Positions 48,890-57,046 of a stretch of DNA of 64,000 nt are shown here, one piece after another (within the stretch, counting starts at the first letter, position 1; each line of letters starts with the position of its first letter). Under the pieces are notes generated by a model. It saw only the letters and a list, made by a program, of their open reading frames with translations. It was not told where the DNA came from and searched no databases. Source of the stretch: Sulfitobacter sp. (GTDB lineage Bacteria > Pseudomonadota > Alphaproteobacteria > Rhodobacterales > Rhodobacteraceae); the NCBI GenBank assembly GCA_029252045.1, contig JAQXCD010000022.1:1-64000 (forward strand), in the 5' to 3' direction. Made by a program: the position numbers and the translations under genes.

Positions 48890-49273
48890 ATGAGTAATGA
48901 CCAGCAACTGCCCGAATTTATCGTTGTAGAAGACGATCCGCTGGTGCTGATGGACATTCGAGACATGTTGATGCGGGAGTTTAATGCGCTTCCGCTTGGC
49001 CTTGAAACCGTGCGACATCTGGATGAACTACTTGCCGTTGTCGGGCGGCCCGCTGTCATTATTGCCGGGTGCAGTCTGGATGGTTTTTTGGGTGCTATTC
49101 AAGACGCGGTTCGGCAAAAATTGCCGCTTGTGGCTGTTCTAATCGCCGAAAAACCCGAAGGCGCGGCTGAGCTTCCGATTGACCTTACTTTTGTACCAGA
49201 GCCTTTCTCGTCGGAATTTATGCTTGAGGCGGTCAAGAGTGCGTGCGTGCGCCTGCAGTCAATCCCGTCATAA
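48890..49273 (+). CDS. Pseudo-receiver domain protein
   Basis: 127 aa, single response-regulator receiver fold. Beta-1 with its acidic pair is present (FIVVEDDPLVLMDI), but the phosphoacceptor Asp is Gly (PAVIIAGCSLDG aligns with PDLVLLDxxLPG), the beta-4 Thr is Ile (AVLIAEK), and the beta-5 Lys is Glu (FVPEPFSSEF). It therefore cannot be phosphorylated in the usual way and may act by binding. The ATG at 48890 follows AGGAAG. It lies 1 kb from phyR. The 3' end overlaps the holin-like gene by 41 nt. Confidence 0.82.
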   Translation: MSNDQQLPEFIVVEDDPLVLMDIRDMLMREFNALPLGLETVRHLDELLAVVGRPAVIIAGCSLDGFLGAIQDAVRQKLPLVAVLIAEKPEGAAELPIDLTFVPEPFSSEFMLEAVKSACVRLQSIPS

Positions 49274-49571
49274 ACGCGCTGACCAGTCCATCCATGGTCG
49301 CCTGCGGCGGTTTGGTGGGGGTGTGGTGTAGCGGCTTTGCGCGGCGCATTGTAATTGTGGCAAAACCGATCAGCCCTGCGCCCGTGTAGGCGGCGCCGAG
49401 GATCACGCAGGCGTTCAGCGGGGAAGTCAGCGTGAGCAAAAACAACCATATGGCACCCGTCCAAAAGGCGAGCCCCACGATGAGTGCGAGGCTCGCAAAC
49501 ACACCGATGCCGGCAGATTGTGCTGAATGGCGTGCCTGTGCGCGGGCGTTTGCGAGCATGTTGGACAGCAT
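49233..49571 (-). CDS. Holin-like (phage_holin_3_6/YqjE-type) membrane protein
   Basis: 112 aa with two central transmembrane helices (IGVFASLALIVGLAFWTGAIWLF and the following LNACVILGAAYTGAGLIGFA). Located 1 nt after the DUF883 gene, the same pairing as yqjD-yqjE. No lytic function is implied. Probably shares the EcfG-type promoter at 49923-49947. Confidence 0.75.
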   Translation of the reverse strand: MLSNMLANARAQARHSAQSAGIGVFASLALIVGLAFWTGAIWLFLLTLTSPLNACVILGAAYTGAGLIGFATITMRRAKPLHHTPTKPPQATMDGLVSAFMTGLTAGARTHS

Positions 49572-49572
49572 A

Positions 49573-49887
49573 TTAGGGACGCGCCGTCATCATGCCGACA
49601 AGAAAACCAAGACCGGCAGCAAGGCCCAGCGATGTTGCAGGCTGATTTTGAACAAACTCTTCCGCCTGCGCCTGGGCCTTGTGTGCGGCATCGCGACTGA
49701 GGGTTTGCACCTCTGCTGCTGTATCTCGGGCGGCACGTTTGGCATCTTGCGACTTGGCAACGCCGTAATCGGACAAGGTTTGCGTTAGGTTTGCCAGATC
49801 ATTTTTCAGGAGGTCGATTTGTGCCGACAGGTCGTCGACAGATACCGTATTTCTGCTTCCGTTGAGTGAGGCATTTGATTTGGCCAT
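49573..49887 (-). CDS. DUF883 (ElaB/YqjD-like) protein
   Basis: 104 aa. Helical N-terminal part (LSAQIDLLKNDLANLTQTLS, AAEVQTLSRDAAHKAQAQAE) and C-terminal membrane anchor SLGLAAGLGFLVGMMTARP, the ElaB/YqjD/YgaM layout. E. coli relatives are inner-membrane, ribosome-associated, stationary-phase proteins. A full EcfG-type promoter lies upstream. Confidence 0.88.
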   Translation of the reverse strand: MAKSNASLNGSRNTVSVDDLSAQIDLLKNDLANLTQTLSDYGVAKSQDAKRAARDTAAEVQTLSRDAAHKAQAQAEEFVQNQPATSLGLAAGLGFLVGMMTARP

Positions 49888-49922
49888 AACGTTTCTCCTT
49901 TGGTGTTTGCTCTCAGAGAGAC

Positions 49923-49947
49923 AACGCGTGGCGCGGCGAAATGTTCC
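49923..49947 (-). promoter_or_regulatory. EcfG-type promoter of the DUF883 operon
   Basis: Minus strand GGAAC (49947-49943), 16 nt, CGTT (49926-49923): full consensus match, 36 nt before the DUF883 start. Confidence 0.7.
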
Positions 49948-49948
49948 A

Positions 49949-49984
49949 CAAAAAAAGCCCCGCCTGTGAAAAAGGCGGGGCTTT
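49949..49984 (-). terminator. Rho-independent terminator of phyR
   Basis: AAAGCCCCGCCT / AGGCGGGGCTTT, 12-bp perfect stem, 7-nt loop. On the minus strand it ends in a run of T, 25 nt after the phyR stop. The DUF883 promoter begins immediately beyond it. Confidence 0.9.
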
Positions 49985-50008
49985 GACCAAGCAGGGCATT
50001 GCTGGATT

Positions 50009-50818
50009 TCAGGAGTGCAGCGTTTCCGTAGAGGAGAAGAACATCGCCTGACTGACGGCAGAGATAACCTGATCTTCTGTATAGGGTTTTGAGATCAGGA
50101 AGGCAGGCTCGGGCTTGTCGCCTGTCAACAACCGCTCGGGGAAGGCGGTGATAAAGATCACGGGGCGGTGGCCCAGTTCTGTCAGCAGATCATTGACGGC
50201 ATCAATGCCGGAGGAATTATCGGCAAGCTGGATATCCGCCAAAATCAGGTCGGGCGCATCCGCGCGGCCCAGTGCTACGGCTTCTGCACGGGTGCGGGCG
50301 ATGCCGGTAATGCGGTGGCCCATTTCACCAACGATGCTTTCGATGTCCATGGCGATGATCGCTTCATCCTCGACGATCATCACAGAGCCTGTAACGCTGT
50401 CAGCCATTTCGCGGCGCGCAATGGCGACCAGATCTTCGGCTTCCTCGGGTTCAATGCCTATGATGGTTGCGATGTTGGCATATGAAAAGCCTTCGATCGT
50501 GAAGAGCAGTAAAGCTTCGCGGCTGTTGTTGGTCAACTTTGACAAGTGTCGTTCGGCTTTGGCGCGGGGGCCGTTCTCGCCCTCTTCGACGGGCGCGCCG
50601 GCACTGGACCAGATGCCGTACAGAACGCGGAATAGTCCGGCTTTCACATCCGTGCCGTCGAGAACGGAGCGGTCAGTCAGGATTGCTTCAAGCGATGCAG
50701 CTGCGAAATTGTCACCGCTGGTCTGGCTGCCGGTCAGCGCGCGGGCGTAGCGGCGCAGATAGGGAATGAATTTTCCCAGTTGGTCGCTTAAGCTTTCGCT
50801 GTGTGTGGCGTCAGTCAT
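50009..50818 (-). CDS. phyR: General stress response regulator PhyR
   Basis: 269 aa. N-terminal EcfG-like sigma mimic (residues 1-130, LGKFIPYLRRYARALTGSQT, SREALLLFTIEGFSYANIAT) followed by a receiver: VMIVEDEAIIAMDIESIVG, phosphoacceptor in LILADIQLADNSSGID, FITAFPERLLTG and FLISKPYTEDQVI. On phosphorylation PhyR sequesters NepR and frees EcfG. Divergent from nepR-ecfG with a shared bidirectional promoter. Confidence 0.97.
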   Translation of the reverse strand: MTDATHSESLSDQLGKFIPYLRRYARALTGSQTSGDNFAAASLEAILTDRSVLDGTDVKAGLFRVLYGIWSSAGAPVEEGENGPRAKAERHLSKLTNNSREALLLFTIEGFSYANIATIIGIEPEEAEDLVAIARREMADSVTGSVMIVEDEAIIAMDIESIVGEMGHRITGIARTRAEAVALGRADAPDLILADIQLADNSSGIDAVNDLLTELGHRPVIFITAFPERLLTGDKPEPAFLISKPYTEDQVISAVSQAMFFSSTETLHS

Positions 50819-50847
50819 GTCAGGTGATCCTTTTTATTTTCTTTTCG

Positions 50848-50873
50848 GGAACCAAACGCCTGCGGTGTGCGTT
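50848..50873 (+). promoter_or_regulatory. EcfG-type promoter of nepR-ecfG
   Basis: GGAAC (50848-50852), 17 nt, CGTT (50870-50873). It is interleaved with the minus-strand site that drives phyR. Autoregulation by EcfG is the known arrangement for this module. Confidence 0.82.
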
Positions 50874-50880
50874 AGGTTCC
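50855..50880 (-). promoter_or_regulatory. EcfG-type promoter of phyR
   Basis: Minus strand GGAAC (50880-50876), 17 nt, CGTT (50858-50855). Its -10 box lies just inside the -35 of the opposite promoter and vice versa, giving a nearly symmetrical 33-bp element. Confidence 0.82.
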
Positions 50881-50924
50881 CGAATGGGCGATGAAATTTT
50901 AATTTTTTGTGTGATCGAGGGCAG

Positions 50925-51083
50925 ATGTCGGGACAAAAGCAGAGCAAGCAAAGCGAAGATGTGATCGATGAAAGTCTCCGGCGGGTATATCAGGAAGCGG
51001 TAGACGAGGGTATTCCCGACCGGTTCAAGTCATTGTTGGAACAACTCAAACAGCAAGATGCCGAGCAAGGTAAGGGAAAATGA
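50925..51083 (+). CDS. nepR: Anti-sigma factor NepR
   Basis: 52 aa, too short for the track. The NepR core is visible: IDESLRRVYQEAVDEGIPDR followed by FKSLLEQL. It binds EcfG and blocks it until PhyR-P removes it. Located between phyR and ecfG, the standard position, with ATGA overlap to ecfG. Confidence 0.93.
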   Translation: MSGQKQSKQSEDVIDESLRRVYQEAVDEGIPDRFKSLLEQLKQQDAEQGKGK

Positions 51084-51661
51084 GTACCCCAGTATCGGAC
51101 GAACCTCAGCATACGAACCCGCGTGACGAGTTGGTAGAGCATTTGCCGGCCATGCGTGCCTTTGCAATTTCCCTCACACGCAATGGTTCTGTTGCCGATG
51201 ATATGGTGCAGGATACGCTGGTAAAGGCGTGGACAAACATCGAGAAATTTCAGGTGGGTACGAACATGCGCGCGTGGTTGTTCACAATCCTGCGCAACAC
51301 CTATTATTCCTCGCGGCGCAAAGCAAAGCGCGAAGTGGCAGATGTGGATGGTATTTTCACGGAGAGCCTGGCGCAAAAACCGGCTCATGACGGCCACTTG
51401 CAGATGAATGATTTTCGCGTTGCGCTGGGTAAATTAAAGGTTGAGCAACGCGAAGCGCTGCTGTTGATCGGGGCGTCGGGATTTTCCTATGAAGAAGCCG
51501 CCGAGATGTGCGGCGTGGCTGTTGGGACAATCAAAAGCCGCACCAACCGCGCCCGTGCGCAACTGGCGGAGCTGATGGGGTTAAATGAGGACGAAGCGAT
51601 GGAGATGACAGATGATGCGACGATGTCCGTCCTCACGGCCTCAAAGGTAGCAAGTTTTTAA
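51080..51661 (+). CDS. ecfG: ECF sigma factor EcfG
   Basis: 193 aa. Region 2 MRAFAISLTRNGSVADDMVQ and DTLVKAWTNIEKFQVGTNMRAW-type segments, region 4 VEQREALLLIGASGFSYEEA and VAVGTIKSRTNRARAQL. Directs transcription from GGAAC-N16/17-CGTT promoters. A 30-residue tail (DEAMEMTDDATMSVLTASK) extends past region 4. Confidence 0.95.
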   Translation: MSTPVSDEPQHTNPRDELVEHLPAMRAFAISLTRNGSVADDMVQDTLVKAWTNIEKFQVGTNMRAWLFTILRNTYYSSRRKAKREVADVDGIFTESLAQKPAHDGHLQMNDFRVALGKLKVEQREALLLIGASGFSYEEAAEMCGVAVGTIKSRTNRARAQLAELMGLNEDEAMEMTDDATMSVLTASKVASF

Positions 51662-51664
51662 CAC

Positions 51665-53392
51665 ATGACCTCAGGCTTTTTGAACAACAGCGTTTTTGGT
51701 GGTCTGGCTTTCAGGACGCTGCTGTTTTTGTCGCTGGCGCTGTTGCCGATCGGGTTGATCGCTGTGGTACAGACCCGTCAAATCGCAGATCAGACACAGA
51801 GATCGGCGGAACTTTCGCTTATTGCGGTGACCGAACAGGCCGCCGCAATAGAGCGGACGACTTTGCAGGAGGCGTTGGGTGCAGGGCGTGCACTGGCGGC
51901 TGTGGTCAAGATCGAACGTGACAACCCGGAGCGATGTTCAACCTTCCTCAACAGTTACGAGGCGGAGGTGAAGAGGTATCTACTGGTCGGGTTTGTGCGG
52001 GCTGATGGTGTGATGAACTGTTCCTCGACCCAGCAAACCTATGATTTGTCGGAATCGGATGTATTCCAAACCACGATGGAACGTGCAACCGTCACAGTGA
52101 CCCCTATCGAGCGCGCGGCGATCTCCGGACAATCGGTTGTGATTGTGACAGTCCCGGTTTTTGCTGAGGATGAGGCGATTGGATTTGTCTTTATATCTAT
52201 CGCGCGCGACACGATGGAGGATCACGAACTTGGTGATCTGCCTGCTCGGCCTGTGTCATTGGTTACGTTCAATGACGTAGGGCAAATCCTGACGTCTGAG
52301 CACGCATATGCGATTGCAGCAGAAGAGCTACCCTTGGCTTATGAGTTGAAACAGCTGACAGGCAGCGTCCGGCAGGTGTTTTATGCGCAGAACACACGGG
52401 GCGAAGAGCGTGTCTATGTTGTAGTCCCGATTGTGCAAAATACAGTCTTCGGCATGAGCGTTTGGCCCAGCAATACGCCGATGCTGCAAACCGATTTTTC
52501 GGGGCGGCTGTCATCCTTGTTGCCGATTGTGATGTGGGTGGCCAGCCTTGTGGTGGCGTTTTGGTCGCTGAACCGGCTGGCTGTGAAACATATCCGCAAA
52601 CTGGGCCGTCAGATGCGGTATTTCGCATTGAACCGGACTTTGCCGCGTGTGCCGCTGGGTGAGGGTGTTCCGTATGAAATTGTCACGATGGAGCAATCGT
52701 TTCTAGGTATGGCGAATTCGATCCTGCAAGATGAGGCGCGGCAAGAGGACAGCCTGCGTGAGAAGAATATGCTTCTGAAAGAAGTGCATCACCGCGTTAA
52801 GAACAATCTCCAACTGATTTCGTCGATCATGAATATGCAAATCCGTCAGGCGCCCACAGATGCAAACCGCAAGGTGCTGCAGCGGCTCCAAGACCGTATT
52901 CTGAGTTTGGCGACAGTGCACAAGAGCCTGTATCGGGACAATGAAATGTCGCGCGTGGATGCGGGGGTTTTGCTGCGCGAGATCGTCTCGCAGAGCCTTG
53001 CAGTGGGGCTGGAGGCGAAAGCGAAAATCAAGGTTGTCGAGACATACGACACAATCATGATCGGGCCGGATGATGCGGCGCCGCTGACCTTGCTGGTCTC
53101 TGAGGCTGTGACAAACGCGCTTAAGTACATTTCTTCCGACGGGACGGGGGCCAAGCGGATCGAGGTCAGCCTGAAAATGACCGGACCGGAGAAAGCGGTA
53201 CTGCGGGTTGTGAATACGAGGGGTGAGGCTGTTGTTTCTGACGATCTCGGTACCGGCCTTGGCTCATGGTTGATACAAGCCTTTGCGCGGCAATTGAACG
53301 GAACCGTCGTGATCCAGGAGAACGAAGACAGCTATGTGCTGGAGCTGGCCTTTCCCGTGCCGTTGGCGGACAAGCAGGCATTTGATTTTTAG
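51665..53392 (+). CDS. Membrane sensor histidine kinase, HisKA_2 (PhyK-like)
   Basis: 575 aa. Two transmembrane segments (FRTLLFLSLALLPIGLIAVV near 17-36; SSLLPIVMWVASLVVAFWSL near 280) enclose a periplasmic sensor domain of about 240 residues. The phosphoacceptor box is LLKEVHHRVKNNLQLISSIM, and the ATPase has VSEAVTNALKYI (N box) and DDLGTGLGSWLI (G box). HisKA_2 kinases of this kind phosphorylate PhyR. The gene follows ecfG by 3 nt, so it is the probable PhyR kinase. Confidence 0.93.
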   Translation: MTSGFLNNSVFGGLAFRTLLFLSLALLPIGLIAVVQTRQIADQTQRSAELSLIAVTEQAAAIERTTLQEALGAGRALAAVVKIERDNPERCSTFLNSYEAEVKRYLLVGFVRADGVMNCSSTQQTYDLSESDVFQTTMERATVTVTPIERAAISGQSVVIVTVPVFAEDEAIGFVFISIARDTMEDHELGDLPARPVSLVTFNDVGQILTSEHAYAIAAEELPLAYELKQLTGSVRQVFYAQNTRGEERVYVVVPIVQNTVFGMSVWPSNTPMLQTDFSGRLSSLLPIVMWVASLVVAFWSLNRLAVKHIRKLGRQMRYFALNRTLPRVPLGEGVPYEIVTMEQSFLGMANSILQDEARQEDSLREKNMLLKEVHHRVKNNLQLISSIMNMQIRQAPTDANRKVLQRLQDRILSLATVHKSLYRDNEMSRVDAGVLLREIVSQSLAVGLEAKAKIKVVETYDTIMIGPDDAAPLTLLVSEAVTNALKYISSDGTGAKRIEVSLKMTGPEKAVLRVVNTRGEAVVSDDLGTGLGSWLIQAFARQLNGTVVIQENEDSYVLELAFPVPLADKQAFDF

Positions 53393-53435
53393 AGGCATTG
53401 TGTGGGCGTTGCGCACCTGTTTTTCACCATTGAGG

Positions 53436-53460
53436 GGAACTTCCGCTGTGCTCGCGTGTT
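53436..53460 (+). promoter_or_regulatory. EcfG-type promoter of the 54-aa membrane protein
   Basis: GGAAC (53436-53440), 16 nt, TGTT (53457-53460), one base off CGTT, 33 nt before the ATG at 53494. Confidence 0.55.
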
Positions 53461-53493
53461 ATCTCCCTGAACCCCGTAGAATAGGAGGCGGTC

Positions 53494-53658
53494 ATGACAT
53501 TCGAGATGTTGCTTGGCGGCCTTATGATATTGATGATGGCGGCCGGTATAGTTGTTGTGATGACATCGTCACACAGCGGTAGGTCGAACGGCAGGAGCGG
53601 CCGTGCAAAGAGGGCAAAAGCCGCGATTAAGCTGTGGCTAGAAAACCGGTGGCGTTAG
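53494..53658 (+). CDS. 54-aa membrane protein next to the stress module
   Basis: Absent from the track. AGGAGG lies 5 nt before the ATG. One hydrophobic helix (LGGLMILMMAAGIVVVM) is followed by a strongly basic tail (RSNGRSGRAKRAKAAIKLWL). Its own EcfG-like promoter suggests membership of the stress regulon. The stop region overlaps the XRE-cupin gene by 21 nt on the other strand. No family recognised. Confidence 0.7.
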   Translation: MTFEMLLGGLMILMMAAGIVVVMTSSHSGRSNGRSGRAKRAKAAIKLWLENRWR

Positions 53659-54189
53659 CGCACTGACAATCTCGCACGGCTCGGTGCCAATGTTGCGGAA
53701 ACGATGTGGCAGGCGGCTGTCAAAGAGATATCCGTCACCGCAATTCAGGAGGCCTATGGTGTCTCCCACGGTCAATTCGATCTGACCGCGCGTGATGATT
53801 CCCGCTTCCTCGCCCTCGTGTGCCAGAAATTCAGGGCCGGTATCTGCGCCAGCAGGATATGTTTCATGCAACACCTGAAGGGTGTGCTTGCGGGCGTTGC
53901 CCAATTGTCGCAAGGAGACCTGCCCGGGACCGTCTTGTGTCAGCTGGATAAATTCGTCTGCGCGGTAGATAAATTTCGGGATGTCCTGTTCTTCGATGGC
54001 GCCGAAAAACTCGGCCATTGAAATGGGGATGGCGTCCAGAAGGCTTTTGAGCGACGCGACAGAGGGCGAGGTTTTATCTGTCTCGATCAACGAGATGGTG
54101 CCATTTGTCAGCCCCGCGCGTGTGGCCAGTTCACGCTGTGATAGGCCGCGTTCGGTGCGGATTTGTTTGAGCCGTTGTCCGATGTCCAA
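53638..54189 (-). CDS. XRE-family regulator with C-terminal cupin
   Basis: 183 aa from TTG 54189 (DIGQRLKQIRTERGLSQREL). HTH at residues 5-60 (LATRAGLTNGTISLIE), cupin sensor at 100-183 (FLAHEGEEAGIITRGQIELT, DSRLPHRFRNIG). Such proteins (PuuR-like) control polyamine, GABA or amino-acid genes. Divergent from gabT, its likely target. The 40-residue extension in the track has no homologous look and lacks a ribosome site. Confidence 0.85.
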   Translation of the reverse strand: MDIGQRLKQIRTERGLSQRELATRAGLTNGTISLIETDKTSPSVASLKSLLDAIPISMAEFFGAIEEQDIPKFIYRADEFIQLTQDGPGQVSLRQLGNARKHTLQVLHETYPAGADTGPEFLAHEGEEAGIITRGQIELTVGDTIGLLNCGDGYLFDSRLPHRFRNIGTEPCEIVSALTPPVF

Positions 54190-54300
54190 AAGTGCGATCC
54201 TGTTAGATAAATGCGGGCGCTGCCTCAGCGGTGTTTTGCCTGAAATGACCATCCCTCGCGGAAAAGTACAAGTGTGCAGGTTATCCAGATTGACAATTAA

Positions 54301-54333
54301 ATTAAACACGGCACAAGGCTATATTAAACGCGG
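54301..54333 (+). promoter_or_regulatory. Direct repeats upstream of gabT, candidate XRE-cupin operator
   Basis: ATTAAACACGG (54301-54311) and ATTAAACGCGG (54323-54333) are 22 bp apart, two helical turns, and a TTGACA box lies just before (54290-54295). Confidence 0.45.
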
Positions 54334-54374
54334 GTTCTGCCGCGCCCAATTTTCACTTGCTTCAGGAATATGTC

Positions 54375-55754
54375 ATGGCCAGCACCGCAAAACGCGCGCC
54401 ACGCAAAAGCGCAAAGAAGTCGCCACAGATTGCAATCGTCGAAGACGCGGTTCCTGTGACTTATACCAACGCTGATCTGGTCCGCCGCCGCGAAGCGGCT
54501 GTGCCGCGCGGTGTCGCATCTGCAGCCCCGGTATATGCGTCCTATGCAGAAAATGCAGAGCTGTGGGATGTGGACGGCAAGCGTTATATCGATTTCGTGG
54601 GCGGTATCGGCGTGCTGAACACGGGCCACCGTCACCCTGGCGTGATTGCAGCGGCCAAGGCACAAGAAGACCTCTACACGCACACATCCTTTCAGGTTGT
54701 GCCCTATGCGCCCTATATCGAACTGGCGGAAAAGCTGAATGCGCTTGCCCCCGGTGATGCGCCCAAGAAGACACTGCTGGTCACCACAGGTGCCGAAGCG
54801 GTTGAGAACGCGGTGAAAATCGCACGCGCTGCCACAGGCCGTCCCGGGGTAATTGCCTTCACGGGTGGTTATCACGGCCGTACGCTGCTGACATTGGGCC
54901 TGACGGGCAAAGTGTCACCTTACAAAAAGCTGGTGGGGCCTTTCCCTGCGGATGTCTTCCGCGCCCCTTTCCCGAGTGTGCGTGACGGGATCACGGTGAA
55001 GGATGCGCTGATTGGCCTGAAAAACCTGTTCCTGACAGATGCCGATCCGTCGCGTATTGCGGCAATCATCATTGAACCTGTTTTGGGCGAAGGCGGGTAT
55101 ACGCCTGTGCCATTCGAGATGATGACTGCCCTGCGCGACATCTGTGACGAACATGGCATCTTGCTGATTGCAGACGAAGTTCAGGCGGGCTTTGGCCGGA
55201 CGGGCAAGTGGTTTGCGATTGAACATTCCGGCGTTGTACCTGACCTGATCACCGTGGCGAAATCCATGGCGGGTGGCTATCCGCTGGCGGGTGTGATTGG
55301 CCGTGCGGATGTGATGGACGCGATGGACCCGGGCGGTCTGGGTGGCACATATGGCGGCAACCCTGTTGCCTGCGCCGCTGCACTGGCCGCGATCACCGCG
55401 ATCGAGGATGAAGACCTGCTCGCGAAATCCATCGCCATGGGTGACAAGCTGAAGGCGCGTTTTGCCGAGATCGGCGCACGCGCTGCTCCCTACCGGATGT
55501 GGGATATTCGCGGTCTGGGCGCGATGGTTGCAGTTGAATTTGTCACCGACTTCGAAAGCATTGCTCCGGATGCCGCCCTGACCAAACGTGTCATTGCGCA
55601 CGCGCTGGAGGGTGGTTTGCTGCTGCTGAGCTGTGGCATGTCCGGCAACGCCATCCGCGTGATGGTGCCGCTTACAGCTTCGGAAGAGATTGTGGATGAA
55701 GGTCTGGCAATTTTTGAAGCGGCTCTGGCTGCGGCTGTGGCCGAGGTCGCGTAA
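54375..55754 (+). CDS. gabT: 4-aminobutyrate aminotransferase (class III)
   Basis: 459 aa. PLP enzyme converting GABA and 2-oxoglutarate to succinate semialdehyde and glutamate. [58 protein letters not shown], the Asp in [15 protein letters not shown] and the PLP-lysine in [15 protein letters not shown] are clear. The Lys/Arg/Ala-rich N-terminal 25 residues are unusual. Start ATG 54375 with AGGA 7 nt upstream. GabD, the next step, is encoded at 19.8 kb. Confidence 0.92.
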   Translation: MASTAKRAPRKSAKKSPQIAIVEDAVPVTYTNADLVRRREAAVPRGVASAAPVYASYAENAELWDVDGKRYIDFVGGIGVLNTGHRHPGVIAAAKAQEDLYTHTSFQVVPYAPYIELAEKLNALAPGDAPKKTLLVTTGAEAVENAVKIARAATGRPGVIAFTGGYHGRTLLTLGLTGKVSPYKKLVGPFPADVFRAPFPSVRDGITVKDALIGLKNLFLTDADPSRIAAIIIEPVLGEGGYTPVPFEMMTALRDICDEHGILLIADEVQAGFGRTGKWFAIEHSGVVPDLITVAKSMAGGYPLAGVIGRADVMDAMDPGGLGGTYGGNPVACAAALAAITAIEDEDLLAKSIAMGDKLKARFAEIGARAAPYRMWDIRGLGAMVAVEFVTDFESIAPDAALTKRVIAHALEGGLLLLSCGMSGNAIRVMVPLTASEEIVDEGLAIFEAALAAAVAEVA

Positions 55755-55784
55755 GCGCCTTTTATCTATGTGACGGCAATTATG

Positions 55785-55812
55785 CGCGCGAAGGGTTACC
55801 TTCGCGCGTTTT
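55785..55812 (+). terminator. Rho-independent terminator after gabT
   Basis: CGCGCGAAGG-GTTA-CCTTCGCGCG followed by TTTT, 30 nt after the stop. Confidence 0.9.
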
Positions 55813-55865
55813 CGCTTTTCGCGGTGCGGTGAATGTCGTTATCGATTGCGCGGGATGATTGCATA

Positions 55866-56717
55866 ATGCGCCTGTTATTTCTCTTGATTTGTGTGATGCT
55901 GGCTGCCCCGTTGCGTGCACAGGATGCGCTGCGCGTTGGTGTTTTTGGCGTGGTTGAGGGGCTTGATCCGCTTGTGGTTGCCGGCCGCGAGATTTCTGTG
56001 CCGGATGATGTGCGGACGATCAGCCCTTTGGGACCAGGACAGGCAATTGCGCTTGGTGACACTCTGGCTGTTGTTGTGTCGGTTGAGGGCGGGCGCCTCG
56101 TCGCTGTGCGGATGCTGGAGTTCTTTCCTGTTGTGGGGCCGGTTGCGGATGTCCGTGAGGGGACCGCAACTATCATGGGGACTACCGTGCATCTTCCACC
56201 AGAGACCTCCCTGAAATCGGGTCAATGGGTTGCGCTAAGTGGATTGTGGAGCGGGGAACAGGTCATAACCACCAAAGTGCGGCGGGTTGATTGGGATGGG
56301 TTTGGCCAGCTTGCCGGTAGTGTGGAGCTTGCGACCGCTGACCAACCTTTGCGCATCGGGCGCAGTACGGTCTTTGGGGCGGACCCTCCGAAAGACGGGT
56401 TCGGCGACGGGATATGGATGTTGAGCGGTCAGCCCGAGGCGGAAGGACTTCGCGTGCGCCTGATGTCCAAGGGTGTTTTTGGGAGCAAGGTTGATCTGGT
56501 GTTGTGGCAGGGTCATGCTTCGCTGCCCGTTGCCTCACAAACCTACATGATCCACGGGACCGGCATCATTGGCACTGCAACAGATGCCCTGATGCCATCG
56601 GCAGGGGCTTTGATTACGCGCTGCGCATGGCAAGGTCGTGTGGTACGCGCCTCCCCCGAGGGACTGGAGGCGGCGTTTGAGGCGCTAGACTGTGTCAGGC
56701 ATATTCCGGCGGATTGA
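55866..56717 (+). CDS. Exported protein, DUF5666-like
   Basis: 283 aa with signal peptide (RLLFLLICVMLAAPLRA). The mature part has repeated beta-rich units (GVVEGLDPLVVAGREISVPD, GQAIALGDTLAVVVSVEGGR) resembling the small barrels of DUF5666 proteins, and ends with two cysteines. ATG 55866 precedes the signal peptide directly; ATG 55833 is an alternative. The 3' end overlaps the remnant on the other strand by 23 nt. Confidence 0.65.
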   Translation: MRLLFLLICVMLAAPLRAQDALRVGVFGVVEGLDPLVVAGREISVPDDVRTISPLGPGQAIALGDTLAVVVSVEGGRLVAVRMLEFFPVVGPVADVREGTATIMGTTVHLPPETSLKSGQWVALSGLWSGEQVITTKVRRVDWDGFGQLAGSVELATADQPLRIGRSTVFGADPPKDGFGDGIWMLSGQPEAEGLRVRLMSKGVFGSKVDLVLWQGHASLPVASQTYMIHGTGIIGTATDALMPSAGALITRCAWQGRVVRASPEGLEAAFEALDCVRHIPAD

Positions 56718-57046
56718 ACGTATCAGCACGCGCCCGCGACCAGCGGTCCTTGTATCCCATGTGATCTGCGGCATCTTCATCCACCAGAAAACCTTCGGGT
56801 AGATAGGGGAACGCGCGGTTGCCTTGGACCATCGAGCGGTCGGACTGACGTTGCATCAGGTGGTGGGGCAGGAAATCACTGGGCAGGGATAGGCCGGCCG
56901 CGCCTGTCATTTCGCCCAGTGCCTTGAGCGTATTGCGGTGGAAGCGGGCCACACGTTCCGATTTGTGGACAGGGTCAAGCGCGCGGGCGCGCAGCGGATC
57001 TTGGGTGGCGACGCCCACGGGGCAATGATTGGTATGGCAGGCCTGG
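56695..57046 (-). pseudogene. Glutamate-synthase-like gene, C-terminal remnant
   Basis: On the minus strand about 115 C-terminal residues are recognisable: QACHTNHCPVGVATQDPLRA (the cysteine motif of FMN-binding glutamate synthase domains), HRNTLKALGEMTGAAGL and AFPYLPEGFLVDEDAADHMG, ending at the TGA at 56695. Upstream of the cysteine motif the family likeness stops at about 57047, where an ATP-grasp gene begins on the other strand. The long open frame to 58062 beyond that point is only a shadow. Confidence 0.85.
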
